Position numbers and translations under genes: made by a program | Notes under the pieces: generated by a model | Seen by the model: only the letters and a program-made list of their open reading frames with translations | Told to the model about the DNA's origin: nothing | The model's database searches: none | DNA from: Desulfobacterales bacterium | Lineage (GTDB): Bacteria; Desulfobacterota; Desulfobacteria; Desulfobacterales; JAFDCJ01 | Assembly (NCBI GenBank): GCA_029939875.1 | Contig: JAOZSC010000087.1 | Span: 1 to 8,506 of the forward strand | Reading direction: 5' to 3' | Length of the DNA: 8,506 nt | Shown here: in pieces, positions 1 through 6,754 of the stretch | Layout of the letters: the number at the start of each line of letters is the position of its first letter | Position numbering within the stretch: position 1 is the stretch's first letter

Positions 1-1481
1 CCCTGGGATACACACAGGCCCAGGCCGGTGCCCTTGCCTTTGCCCTTGGTGGTAAAAAAGGGATCAAAAATGGAGTTCAGAATGTTGCACGGGATGCCGC
101 TGCCGAAATCAATGACCTTTACGGCCAGGTAGTGGGGGTCATCCGCTGGTACGATGATGACCTGGATCTTGCTGCCTTTGCGCGAAGCGTCGATGGAATT
201 CAAAATGAGGTTTAAAAAAACCTGTTCCAGCTGCTGGATGTCGCCGTGTATCCGGGGCAGGTTGTCAGCGGCCTGAAGCTGGATTTTGATGCCGGACAGC
301 TTGATCTGGTTGGAGGCCAGATCGATGGTTTCCTGCAACAGCTGCACCAGGTCCAGAGGCTCCAGCTGGGAGCTGCTTTCCCGGGCAAAGTCCAGCAGGT
401 TGCTGATGATTTTCTTGGAACGCCCGGCTTCATTGACCACGTCGGCGATCATTTCTTTGCGCTCTTCGTCGTCCAGGGAGTCATAGTCTTCCAGCAGCAT
501 ATCGGCCGTGAGCGTGATGTTGTTCAGGGGATTGTTCAACTCGTGGGCCACGCCGGCTGTCAGGGTTCCCACCGCCCGCATTTTGTGGGACTGGATGAGA
601 ACAACTTCGCGGTTTTCCAACTCCTGGATCATGTGGTTAAACGCCAGGGCCAGGTTGGTAAATTCGTCGCGGTAGCCGCGTGCTGGCATAATGGGCGTGT
701 AATCGCCCGAGGCGATGCGCTCGGCGTAATCTGAAAAACGCTTGATGGTTCTGAGGATGCGCGCGCCCAGGAAAAATGCGTAAACGCCTAAAAAAATGAG
801 CAAAAAGATCAGCGAGTAAATGGTGATGTAGCGTGAATGGGAGATGGCGTTTGTAAGGGATTTTTTTTCCTGTTTCACCAGGTCCCGGCCGTGGGAAAGC
901 AGCCGGTGCCCGGATATTCGCAGCTGGGGTTCAATTTCATTTTTAATTCGTTGATACTCAGCCCCTCGTGTGCCCTGCTGCTCGAGTTTTTCCAGCCGTT
1001 GCAACAGGTCTTCATAATTTTTGATGTTCTGCACAACCCTCGCCTGTCCGGTTTTCCCCAAAACTTTTCCGATTTCTTCTGAGTAGCGATTGAGCAGGTC
1101 ATTGGCCTGGTATATATTTTCCACCGCATCTTTCAGGTTGGTGCCGTAAAGAAAATAATTTTTTTCAAACCGTCGGGTTTGATCGATATTCACCACGTAT
1201 TCATTGACGATCTCGAGAAACTGCAGCCGGTTTTCCATGGAGTACATGTTAACCACCAGCGCCACCGATATGCCCAGGACAAATAAAAAAATCAGGAAAA
1301 ATCCCAGGTAGATTTGCAGGTGCAAGCTGAAGCGGGGACGCGCCAGCAACGCCCGATGGGCTTCTTCCGCGGCTCTGATGCGTTCGTAGCGACCATCCAC
1401 CTCGGGATCCTGACCTGCAGCCGGTTCCTCGTTTTTAGCTGCCAGTATGGCATCCTCTGGTTTATTATATATTTGATTCAT
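1..1481 (-). CDS. Membrane sensor histidine kinase (HAMP, HisKA, HATPase), 3' end cut by window edge
   Basis: The open frame starts at the ATG at 1479-1481 and runs without a stop to the window edge, giving 493 visible residues. By comparison with the second kinase about 35-40 residues are missing. It begins with about 50 cytoplasmic residues, followed by membrane segment 1 (about 53-78), an extracytoplasmic helical domain (79-218), membrane segment 2 (about 219-239) and HAMP (about 240-293). HisKA has the H-box GVAHELNNPLNNI with His313 as the predicted phosphorylation site. The ATPase domain has an N-box (NLILNSIDA, 424-432), G1 box DFGSGI, F-box FDPFFTTK and G2 box GKGTGLGL. The extracytoplasmic part contains RRFEKNYFL (103-111), as seen in helical-bundle sensor domains. 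GGAG lies 6 bases before the start, and the start overlaps the upstream receiver gene by 17 bases, so translation is probably coupled. The receiver is the obvious partner. The ligand is not predictable. Confidence 0.93.
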   Translation of the reverse strand, partial: MNQIYNKPEDAILAAKNEEPAAGQDPEVDGRYERIRAAEEAHRALLARPRFSLHLQIYLGFFLIFLFVLGISVALVVNMYSMENRLQFLEIVNEYVVNIDQTRRFEKNYFLYGTNLKDAVENIYQANDLLNRYSEEIGKVLGKTGQARVVQNIKNYEDLLQRLEKLEQQGTRGAEYQRIKNEIEPQLRISGHRLLSHGRDLVKQEKKSLTNAISHSRYITIYSLIFLLIFLGVYAFFLGARILRTIKRFSDYAERIASGDYTPIMPARGYRDEFTNLALAFNHMIQELENREVVLIQSHKMRAVGTLTAGVAHELNNPLNNITLTADMLLEDYDSLDDEERKEMIADVVNEAGRSKKIISNLLDFARESSSQLEPLDLVQLLQETIDLASNQIKLSGIKIQLQAADNLPRIHGDIQQLEQVFLNLILNSIDASRKGSKIQVIIVPADDPHYLAVKVIDFGSGIPCNILNSIFDPFFTTKGKGKGTGLGLCVSQ

Positions 1482-1884
1482 TGTCGTCTCCAGTTCCAAA
1501 GTCAACCGATAGCCCTAGATCGTCCGCGGCTCTGGCGATGACCCTTCTCAACTCATCGGGCTTGAAAGGCTTGGCAATGAAGTCAAAGGCACCTTTTTCC
1601 ATGGCTTTGCGGGCCAAGGACATCATGGCGTAACCGGTAATCATGATCACTTTGGTGCGCGACGACTTTTGACGGACATGCTCTAAAATTTCGATGCCAT
1701 CAATTTCATCCATGCGCACATCGGTGACGACGATGTCGAAATCTTTTTGATCGATGCGTTCCAAGGCCTCGCGGGGATCTTCAAAGACCTCCACATTGCA
1801 GCCGATTTTGGCTAATGCCGGTTTTAAACGTTTGCCCACAATGGGCTCGTCATCGAGCAGCAGAACTTCCAAACGCTCAGACAT
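1465..1884 (-). CDS. Receiver-only response regulator, partner of the downstream kinase
   Basis: This is a 139-residue protein made of a single CheY-like receiver domain and a short acidic tail with no output domain. The acidic pocket is Asp11-Asp12, the phospho-acceptor is Asp55 (VVTDVRM), the conserved Thr is Thr83 (MITGY) and the conserved Lys is Lys105 (AKPF). I chose the start at 1884 because a strong GGAGG sits 5 bases upstream. An in-frame ATG at 1905 would add 7 residues (MALKEAE), but it lies inside a hairpin and has no Shine-Dalgarno site of its own visible. The stop at 1465 lies inside the beginning of the kinase gene, which suggests a cognate pair. Without a DNA-binding domain it presumably acts by protein contact or as a phosphorelay intermediate. 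It shares the motif DDEPIVGKRLKP with the receiver encoded just upstream and is very close to the partial receiver at the right edge. Confidence 0.93.
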   Translation of the reverse strand: MSERLEVLLLDDEPIVGKRLKPALAKIGCNVEVFEDPREALERIDQKDFDIVVTDVRMDEIDGIEILEHVRQKSSRTKVIMITGYAMMSLARKAMEKGAFDFIAKPFKPDELRRVIARAADDLGLSVDFGTGDDNESNI

Positions 1885-1889
1885 TTCTG

Positions 1890-1894
1890 CCTCC
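1890..1894 (-). promoter_or_regulatory. Ribosome binding site deciding the start of the second receiver
   Basis: On the minus strand the sequence reads AAAGGAGGCAGAA then ATG. GGAGG is 5 bases from the ATG at 1884, which is ideal spacing. This site lies inside the reading frame that would begin at the ATG at 1905, so it argues that the longer form is not the main product. Confidence 0.8.
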
Positions 1895-1899
1895 TTTAA

Positions 1900-1917
1900 T
1901 GCCATGTTGACATGGCA
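1900..1917 (-). repeat. Perfect inverted repeat (7-bp arms, 4-base loop) between the two receiver genes
   Basis: The minus strand reads TGCCATG, TCAA, CATGGCA, a perfect 7-bp stem with a tetraloop. It lies in the 57-base spacer between two receiver genes, ending 5 bases before the Shine-Dalgarno site of the second. The distal arm contains the alternative ATG at 1905. In the transcribed direction it is not followed by a run of T, so it does not look like an intrinsic terminator for this operon. It could be an mRNA processing or stability element, a modulator of translation, or a protein-binding palindrome. The function is unknown. Confidence 0.6.
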
Positions 1918-1941
1918 GGCTTTTTTAAATGCTTCTATTTT

Positions 1942-2325
1942 TTATGCTGAATTGCGCCGGGCCTTTTTCTTGGCCTTTTTGACGGCCGCCCGGATCTCTC
2001 CAATTCGGAAAGGCTTGGTGATAAAGTCATAGGCCCCCTTGATCAAGGCTTCGCGGGCGCTCTCCAGCGTCCCGTAACCGGTGATCACAATGACCTCGCT
2101 GCCGGGGCATTTGTCTTTGACTTTTTCCAAGAATCCCATGCCGTCGACACCTTCCATTTTCAAATCCGTGATGAAAATGTCAAAGCAGGTTTCATCCAAT
2201 CGTTTGAGGGCGCTGGCACTGTCGGTAAACACCTCGACACCGTAGCCGTCATCCTCCAGTTCCGGTTTTAAGCGGTCACCGACAATGGGTTCGTCATCTA
2301 AAATACAAACGGTGGTCTTTTCCAT
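1942..2325 (-). CDS. Receiver-only response regulator encoded directly after the dikinase-like gene
   Basis: This is a 127-residue stand-alone CheY-like receiver. Asp10 and Asp11 form the metal-binding pair, Asp54 (FITDLKM) is the predicted phosphorylation site, Thr82 (VITGY) and Lys104 (TKPF) complete the active site. The C-terminus is a basic helix rich in Lys and Arg (about 116-124) with no output domain. The start has a good AAGGAAGGA Shine-Dalgarno site overlapping the end of the preceding gene, and only 2 bases separate it from that gene's stop. It is therefore almost certainly co-translated with the PEP-synthase-like protein, making a functional link plausible. It shares DDEPIVGDRLKP with the next receiver but is otherwise more distant from it, so it is probably not a recent copy. 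The cognate kinase is not certain; either kinase in this window is possible. Confidence 0.93.
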   Translation of the reverse strand: MEKTTVCILDDEPIVGDRLKPELEDDGYGVEVFTDSASALKRLDETCFDIFITDLKMEGVDGMGFLEKVKDKCPGSEVIVITGYGTLESAREALIKGAYDFITKPFRIGEIRAAVKKAKKKARRNSA

Positions 2326-2327
2326 TT

Positions 2328-4913
2328 TTATCCTTCCTTATCATTACTGGGTTGATCCTCTTCAGGCGGCTTGGCCTGATTTATGAATTTTGCAAGATAG
2401 CGTTCAATATCGGCATCATGTTTTAACATTACATCCAGTTGTCGCGTAAAACCGATTAACCTGCCGATCAGATAAAGATTGCGGCGGATCTGTTTGTCCG
2501 TTAAATCGATGGCGCGTGCATTTACCAGGTCCCCGGTTACATGGACTTTAAAACCGGCCTGTTCCAATATGGTTTGCAGCAGAGTCGCTCTTCTGGAGCG
2601 CCGGGTGATGTCGGTGACCCCACCGGCAAAGCGAAAAGAGATATAATTGTTTTCCGGCCTGGAACCCACCGCGGCTTCAACCACCGTAAAATGATAACCC
2701 AGCGGCAGGCTTAAATTGACATAATCGGTGCCGATCACTCCCAGGTTGACCCCCGGCAGGTTATTTCCCAGGGCGTCTGAACTCTGGGTTCGGGTTACAC
2801 TGGACATCATGCCTTTAAAGTCCACCGGTATGGGATCCATATTCCAGGTGCCGGGGGAACTCAAGCCGGCCCAGATTGTCTGCATGGGCACGGAAGTGAT
2901 CTGGTCGGGGGAGACATGGGTTTGCGAGTCGGCTTCCCGGGAAATTCCGCCACCGAGATCGATCAGGATGAGGTCCAGAGGAATCTGCGATTTCAGGCGC
3001 TTGCCGCCGCGTTTGAGAAACGCACGCGGGTTCGATCCGGTCTGCAGCAACGTTTGAAATGCTTTTTCATGTACGAAACGCATGATGTCGTGAAATGTTC
3101 GACACGCCCTGGGATTAAATTCGGGGGCATTGGGATCTGTCAGGTATAGGGGAGCTATTTTTTTTAAGATTCTGCGCAGCACCTGGAATTCCTGAGTGAC
3201 TTCAAAAGCAGATTCTTCCAGCAGCTGGTGGTGCAACAGCTCCTCGATCCGGCCCTCATAAATAACTTTGCGTTCGGCGTCCACCGTAATCAGCTGATCG
3301 GGCTTGAGCACCTGGGTAGCGGTTTCCGCCCCCATAATGGTCGGCACTTTGAATTCCCGGGCCACAGTGGCCATGTGGCCGGTGGTGGTGCCGATATCGG
3401 TTATAATGGCACTGGCCCGGGGAATGATCTCTGCCAGCCGCGGCGGCGCGTAGCGGGAAACCAGCACGGATCCGGCGGGAAAGTCCGTCAGATCGTCGCC
3501 GGCGGCGATAATCCGTACCGGCCCGGCGCCGATACCCCGGTAGGCAATCATCCCTTGGTCTTTCAGCAGAATCCGGTGGGCCTTCAAGACATCGCTGAGA
3601 TCTTCGCGTAGTGTGTGTTTTGTATGCGATACCTTAAGCGCCCGGGCCTGGATTATCCACAGCATCCCGCTTTCATCAATGCTCCACTCCACGTCCAGCG
3701 GTTTTTTAAAAAACCGTTCCAGGATCAGTCCCGCTTCCACGATCGAGGCGGCTTCCTGCGGCGACAGGCATGGCTTGTCCTGAATCTCCCCGGGCACCTT
3801 GCGGGCCTGACCTGTTTTCAGCGGGGCCAGCATCCATTTTTTCGAGCTTATTTTCTGGTTTGTGACTGCATGAGGGGTATGGCGTGAGACATAAAAGGTA
3901 TCTACGGCTGCCTGACCTTCTACCACAACCATACCCAGCCCCCAGTTTCCGCTCAGGATGCATTCGGGCCGGTCCGGGTTGTTGGGATCAAGGGTATACA
4001 GGACCCCGGCTGTCCGGCTGACCACCATGGTCTGGTACAACACCGGCATGGCCATCTCCATCTGGAAAAGATTCATCTTCAGGCGGTAGGCCAGACTGGC
4101 CGGATTGTAAAGACTTGCCAGCACTTTTTTGAATGCTGACAGCAGTTCACCGGAACGCACATTTAAGAAGGAATCATGCAATCCGGCAAAACTCATCTCA
4201 CCGTCTTCACCCACGGCACTGCTGCGGACAGAGAAATAACTTTCCTCGACTTTTCCATGACAGGTTTTATTTATCGCATTGAGGATTTCACGCCGGACGT
4301 TGGGCGGTATGTCCCCGCCCAGGACCATGAGCTGAATGGCAGTGGATACCGATTCGACGGATTTTTCTTCTTTTCGATACGCCTCGATCAACGACGCGAT
4401 TTTATCGAAAAGATTGTTATAGGCCAGATAGTCCCGATAGCAGCTGATGGCCGCCACAAAGCCGTTTGGAAAATCAATTTTCGGCAGGTTGACCATTTTA
4501 GACAGGTTATAGGCCTTGTAGCCGACGGTATCCTCCATGCCCTCATCGATTTCATGGAAATAATAGATCCGGCGGGTCTCGCGGATAACCATCTGGCCCG
4601 AAAGTTCGACTTCCAGTTCTTTGGCCAGCTTTTCAATAATATCGTAGATTGCCAGAAACTGGTTGTTGGTTATAAAATTCAGATCATAGGCGTTGGCCAG
4701 CACCAACTCCTTGAGCTTGCGCACACTGTCGGACAGGTATTTGCGATCAAAGACAAAGTCGCCACCCATTTTGCCGTCCATGTCTGCAATCAGTTCCATG
4801 GCGGCATTGTTTTTCTCAAGGATGTCCTGGAAGCGTTTAAACAGCTCTGCAAAGGGGATTTGCCCCCGATCCCTTTGTCTGAAAATCTTTTTTAAGAGTT
4901 GAACTGCTTGCAT
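2328..4913 (-). CDS. PEP-synthase-like dikinase: ATP-binding and phosphohistidine domains with an unrecognised C-terminal domain
   Basis: This is an 861-residue cytoplasmic protein. Residues 1-125 form a helical extension. Residues about 128-430 match the PPDK_N ATP-grasp domain: VGYKAYNLSKM with Lys133 in place of the PEP synthase VGGKNASLGEM lysine, FPNGF, VRSSAVGEDGEMSFAG with Arg230, AGVLYTLDP, NWGLG, then DVEW (Glu409) and IIQAR (Gln422). Residues about 455-555 are the mobile phosphohistidine domain, with GTTTGHMATVARE carrying the expected catalytic His513. PEP synthase would continue with a pyruvate/PEP-binding barrel, but residues 570-861 show no match I recognise, containing LILIDLGGGI (648-657) and a helical end with GRLIGFTRQLDVML. 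The family uses ATP to phosphorylate the histidine, then an acceptor; here the acceptor is unknown. The start lacks a strong Shine-Dalgarno site and follows the upstream stop by 17 bases, suggesting coupled translation. It should not be annotated as a plain PEP synthase. Confidence 0.9.
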   Translation of the reverse strand: MQAVQLLKKIFRQRDRGQIPFAELFKRFQDILEKNNAAMELIADMDGKMGGDFVFDRKYLSDSVRKLKELVLANAYDLNFITNNQFLAIYDIIEKLAKELEVELSGQMVIRETRRIYYFHEIDEGMEDTVGYKAYNLSKMVNLPKIDFPNGFVAAISCYRDYLAYNNLFDKIASLIEAYRKEEKSVESVSTAIQLMVLGGDIPPNVRREILNAINKTCHGKVEESYFSVRSSAVGEDGEMSFAGLHDSFLNVRSGELLSAFKKVLASLYNPASLAYRLKMNLFQMEMAMPVLYQTMVVSRTAGVLYTLDPNNPDRPECILSGNWGLGMVVVEGQAAVDTFYVSRHTPHAVTNQKISSKKWMLAPLKTGQARKVPGEIQDKPCLSPQEAASIVEAGLILERFFKKPLDVEWSIDESGMLWIIQARALKVSHTKHTLREDLSDVLKAHRILLKDQGMIAYRGIGAGPVRIIAAGDDLTDFPAGSVLVSRYAPPRLAEIIPRASAIITDIGTTTGHMATVAREFKVPTIMGAETATQVLKPDQLITVDAERKVIYEGRIEELLHHQLLEESAFEVTQEFQVLRRILKKIAPLYLTDPNAPEFNPRACRTFHDIMRFVHEKAFQTLLQTGSNPRAFLKRGGKRLKSQIPLDLILIDLGGGISREADSQTHVSPDQITSVPMQTIWAGLSSPGTWNMDPIPVDFKGMMSSVTRTQSSDALGNNLPGVNLGVIGTDYVNLSLPLGYHFTVVEAAVGSRPENNYISFRFAGGVTDITRRSRRATLLQTILEQAGFKVHVTGDLVNARAIDLTDKQIRRNLYLIGRLIGFTRQLDVMLKHDADIERYLAKFINQAKPPEEDQPSNDKEG

Positions 4914-4930
4914 ATAGCAGAATGCTCAAA

Positions 4931-5695
4931 TCAATGGGCCTCTGAGCGCCCGAAAAAAAATCCCATAACGGCTCCGACGAAAAGCGCAATTATAACACAC
5001 AGTATACCATAGATGAGTTCTTTGTTGTATGCCAGTTCGTGGATGCTTTTTATGGCTCCGACCTCTTGCACCCGGAAAGGATGAACCGATCGGTTCATTA
5101 TCTGATTGTATTGCAAAATTGTTGTGGCAATCCGGTACTCACCGGGTACGGTGGACGCAGGAAAGTGAAAAGTGGCTTCAAAGCTTTTTGTTTTTTTGTT
5201 TTGCGGCGTGTAATGGATTGTGTCTTTTTCCTGGGCATACAGATGCTCGGAGCGTTTCAGTTTGACAAATTGATCAAAAATCGTGTCCCGGTCGAGGTTT
5301 TCAGGCCGAATAGTGATGATTTGCTTCAGATGCTCAAAGCCAACCCCTATGGACGGTAATTGGGGTCCCAGTTTTTGAACGTCTGGTAAAAGCAGTACAT
5401 AGAGGAATGGCGCCTTTTCCAGTTCCACCTTGTCGCGATTCATCCAAAACGGTCCGACCCGGCCCTTGACATTGAATTTTGCATTTTCCTGGGGACCGAT
5501 GACTTCAATTATGATATCGCTATCAAAGGGAAGTGATCCGGAAAGGACAATATTTCCTCCGGCAAAAAATGTCCCGATACCCAGCTGCGGTGGAGCGATT
5601 TTCAATGAAACCGTTTCGGCGGCAACGGTGAAGGGAACTAGAAGGGTGACCACGATAAAGGCCCACCCAATTGCCTTGGTGTTTTTGTTCAACAT
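4931..5695 (-). CDS. Secreted, C-terminally membrane-anchored protein, TIGR02186/Alph_Pro_TM-like
   Basis: This is a 254-residue protein. An N-terminal signal sequence (about 7-26, hydrophobic core WAFIVVTLLVPF, then VAAE) is followed by a beta-rich extracytoplasmic region and one C-terminal membrane segment (about 228-248, ending FFFGR), leaving a few cytoplasmic residues. The line IAPPQLGIGTFFAGGNIVLSG and the segment GPFWMNRDKVELEKAPFLYVL resemble my recollection of the PF09608/TIGR02186 family, putative transmembrane proteins often found beside TauE/SafE permeases. I could not run a profile, so the family name is a memory-based match supported by the gene neighbour. The start has GGAGG 10 bases upstream (5706-5710), inside the end of the permease gene, and only 3 bases separate the two genes. 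It probably works with the permease, for example as an accessory subunit or in binding the exported anion at the periplasmic face. No enzymatic motif was seen. Confidence 0.8.
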   Translation of the reverse strand: MLNKNTKAIGWAFIVVTLLVPFTVAAETVSLKIAPPQLGIGTFFAGGNIVLSGSLPFDSDIIIEVIGPQENAKFNVKGRVGPFWMNRDKVELEKAPFLYVLLLPDVQKLGPQLPSIGVGFEHLKQIITIRPENLDRDTIFDQFVKLKRSEHLYAQEKDTIHYTPQNKKTKSFEATFHFPASTVPGEYRIATTILQYNQIMNRSVHPFRVQEVGAIKSIHELAYNKELIYGILCVIIALFVGAVMGFFFGRSEAH

Positions 5696-5698
5696 GGA

Positions 5699-6625
5699 TC
5701 AGTCACCTCCGTAGTAAGACAGAAGAAAGTGGGGATGCAATAAAAGGCCCACCAGCATTTTTACCATCACAATGAGAACAATGGTCGCCAGAAATATTTT
5801 CAGTTGGTCGCCTTTCAGCCGTCTGCTCAACTTCACTCCAACCTGGGCTCCGATGGTGGAACCGACAAGCAAAATAAGCGCCAGGACAAAGTCGACGGTT
5901 CGGTTGGAGTAGGCCTGCATAATGGTCACATTTACGCAGGTGAATAGGATTTGAAACAGGCTGGTTCCCACAACGACGTGCATCGGCATTCTGAGAAGAT
6001 AAACCATGATGGGCACCATGATAAAACCGCCGCCGACCCCCATGATGGCGGCCAGTATGCCCACAAACCCGCCAAGAACCAGGGGAACGACGGGTGACAG
6101 CACGATTCCCGACCGGTCAAAGCGTGTCTGGTACGGCAGGCGCCCGATCAGCCTGGCGTAGGCGGATTTCTTTTGTTCCACCGGGGCCGGCTCTTTTTTT
6201 TTCGCCGTGCGAAGGCTTTGCAGACTTTCCACGAACATGTAACTGCCCACAACGCCGAGCATGATCACATAGGTGATCTGGATCAGAAAGTCGGCATTGC
6301 CGAGCTGGCGCAAGATTTTGATGATTTGCACCCCGCCCGTGCCTCCCAGCACACCGCCGATGAGCAGGTAGATGCCCATTTTAAAGTCGACATTTCCCAG
6401 TCGGTAATGGGCATAAGTTCCTGAAGCGGAGGCGGCTACGATCTGGTTGGAATCAGAAGCGGCTGCCACCGTGGGCGGAATCCCAATCATGATGAGCAGG
6501 GGGGTCATAAGAAATCCGCCGCCGACCCCAAAAAGGCCGGACAGCAGGCCGACGAGAAACCCAAGACCGAGGATCACCGGCAACAAGACGCTGTGCTGTG
6601 CAATCGGCAAATAAATGTGCCACAT
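5699..6625 (-). CDS. TauE/SafE (DUF81) family membrane permease, candidate sulfite/organosulfonate exporter
   Basis: This is a 308-residue integral membrane protein with about eight hydrophobic segments in two homologous halves. Each half has the family glycine signature: LLSGLFGVGGGFLMTP (27-42) and ILAAIMGVGGGFIMVP (190-205). The halves are joined by a charged, Lys-rich cytoplasmic-type loop (about 139-170). TauE/SafE proteins are associated with transport of sulfite, sulfoacetate and other sulfur-containing anions, but members also move unrelated substrates, so the substrate here is unproven. An ATG 18 codons upstream (6679) is in frame, but the start at 6625 is preferred: it has AAAAAAGGAG 5 bases before it, and the protein then begins directly before a hydrophobic segment. 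The next gene, encoding a membrane-anchored protein, starts 3 bases after the stop, so the two are likely partners. It is the first gene of the compact core of this locus. Confidence 0.92.
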   Translation of the reverse strand: MWHIYLPIAQHSVLLPVILGLGFLVGLLSGLFGVGGGFLMTPLLIMIGIPPTVAAASDSNQIVAASASGTYAHYRLGNVDFKMGIYLLIGGVLGGTGGVQIIKILRQLGNADFLIQITYVIMLGVVGSYMFVESLQSLRTAKKKEPAPVEQKKSAYARLIGRLPYQTRFDRSGIVLSPVVPLVLGGFVGILAAIMGVGGGFIMVPIMVYLLRMPMHVVVGTSLFQILFTCVNVTIMQAYSNRTVDFVLALILLVGSTIGAQVGVKLSRRLKGDQLKIFLATIVLIVMVKMLVGLLLHPHFLLSYYGGD

Positions 6626-6630
6626 ATTCA

Positions 6631-6640
6631 CTCCTTTTTT
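6631..6640 (-). promoter_or_regulatory. Ribosome binding site deciding the start of the permease
   Basis: The minus strand reads AAAAAAGGAG, then TGAAT and ATG (6623-6625). Spacing of 5 bases is good. The alternative upstream ATG at 6679 has no comparable site, so the shorter 308-residue product is preferred. Confidence 0.8.
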
Positions 6641-6669
6641 CTCATTGTCAAGACTTCTGGCAGCACACA

Positions 6670-6698
6670 ATTTTTGCAAACTGTCTGTTCATGGCCAA
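6670..6698 (-). promoter_or_regulatory. Weak sigma-70-like promoter candidate ahead of the permease operon
   Basis: The 129-base gap between the kinase and the permease contains, on the minus strand, TTGGCC (6693-6698), a 17-base spacer and AAAAAT (6670-6675). Each hexamer matches 4 of 6 consensus positions. A start a few bases downstream would leave a leader of about 40 bases with the Shine-Dalgarno site in it. No -24/-12 sigma-54 element with correct spacing was found in this gap, and no hairpin terminator was found after the kinase, so read-through from upstream is equally possible. Confidence 0.25.
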
Positions 6699-6754
6699 AT
6701 GCTGTCCGGATGCAGGATTACCGATTGTCACCCCGCGCAAACCGTCGTGGAGGT

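Noticed and set aside
246..734. Plus-strand open frame of 162 codons, and a similar one of 178 codons at 7082-7618
   Set aside because: Both lie antisense to kinase-domain DNA. Their likeness to each other comes from the conserved kinase motifs on the other strand.
1900..1926. Hairpin followed by TTTTTT on the plus strand as an intrinsic terminator
   Set aside because: It would only serve plus-strand transcription, and no plus-strand gene is supported. Three bases also separate the stem from the T run.
4176..4895. Plus-strand open frame of 239 codons
   Set aside because: It lies wholly antisense to the N-terminal part of the dikinase-like gene, shows no recognisable domain, and has a composition typical of a shadow frame of a conserved gene.
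2328..4913. Calling the large gene ppsA (PEP synthase)
   Set aside because: The ATP and phosphohistidine domains match, but the PEP/pyruvate-binding barrel is not recognisable and the phosphohistidine signature is altered, so the enzyme name would be misleading.
6646..6651. Perfect TTGACA on the minus strand before the permease
   Set aside because: A -10 box at normal spacing would fall on the start codon and place the transcript start inside the gene, leaving the good Shine-Dalgarno site out of the message. No suitable -10 sequence is present.
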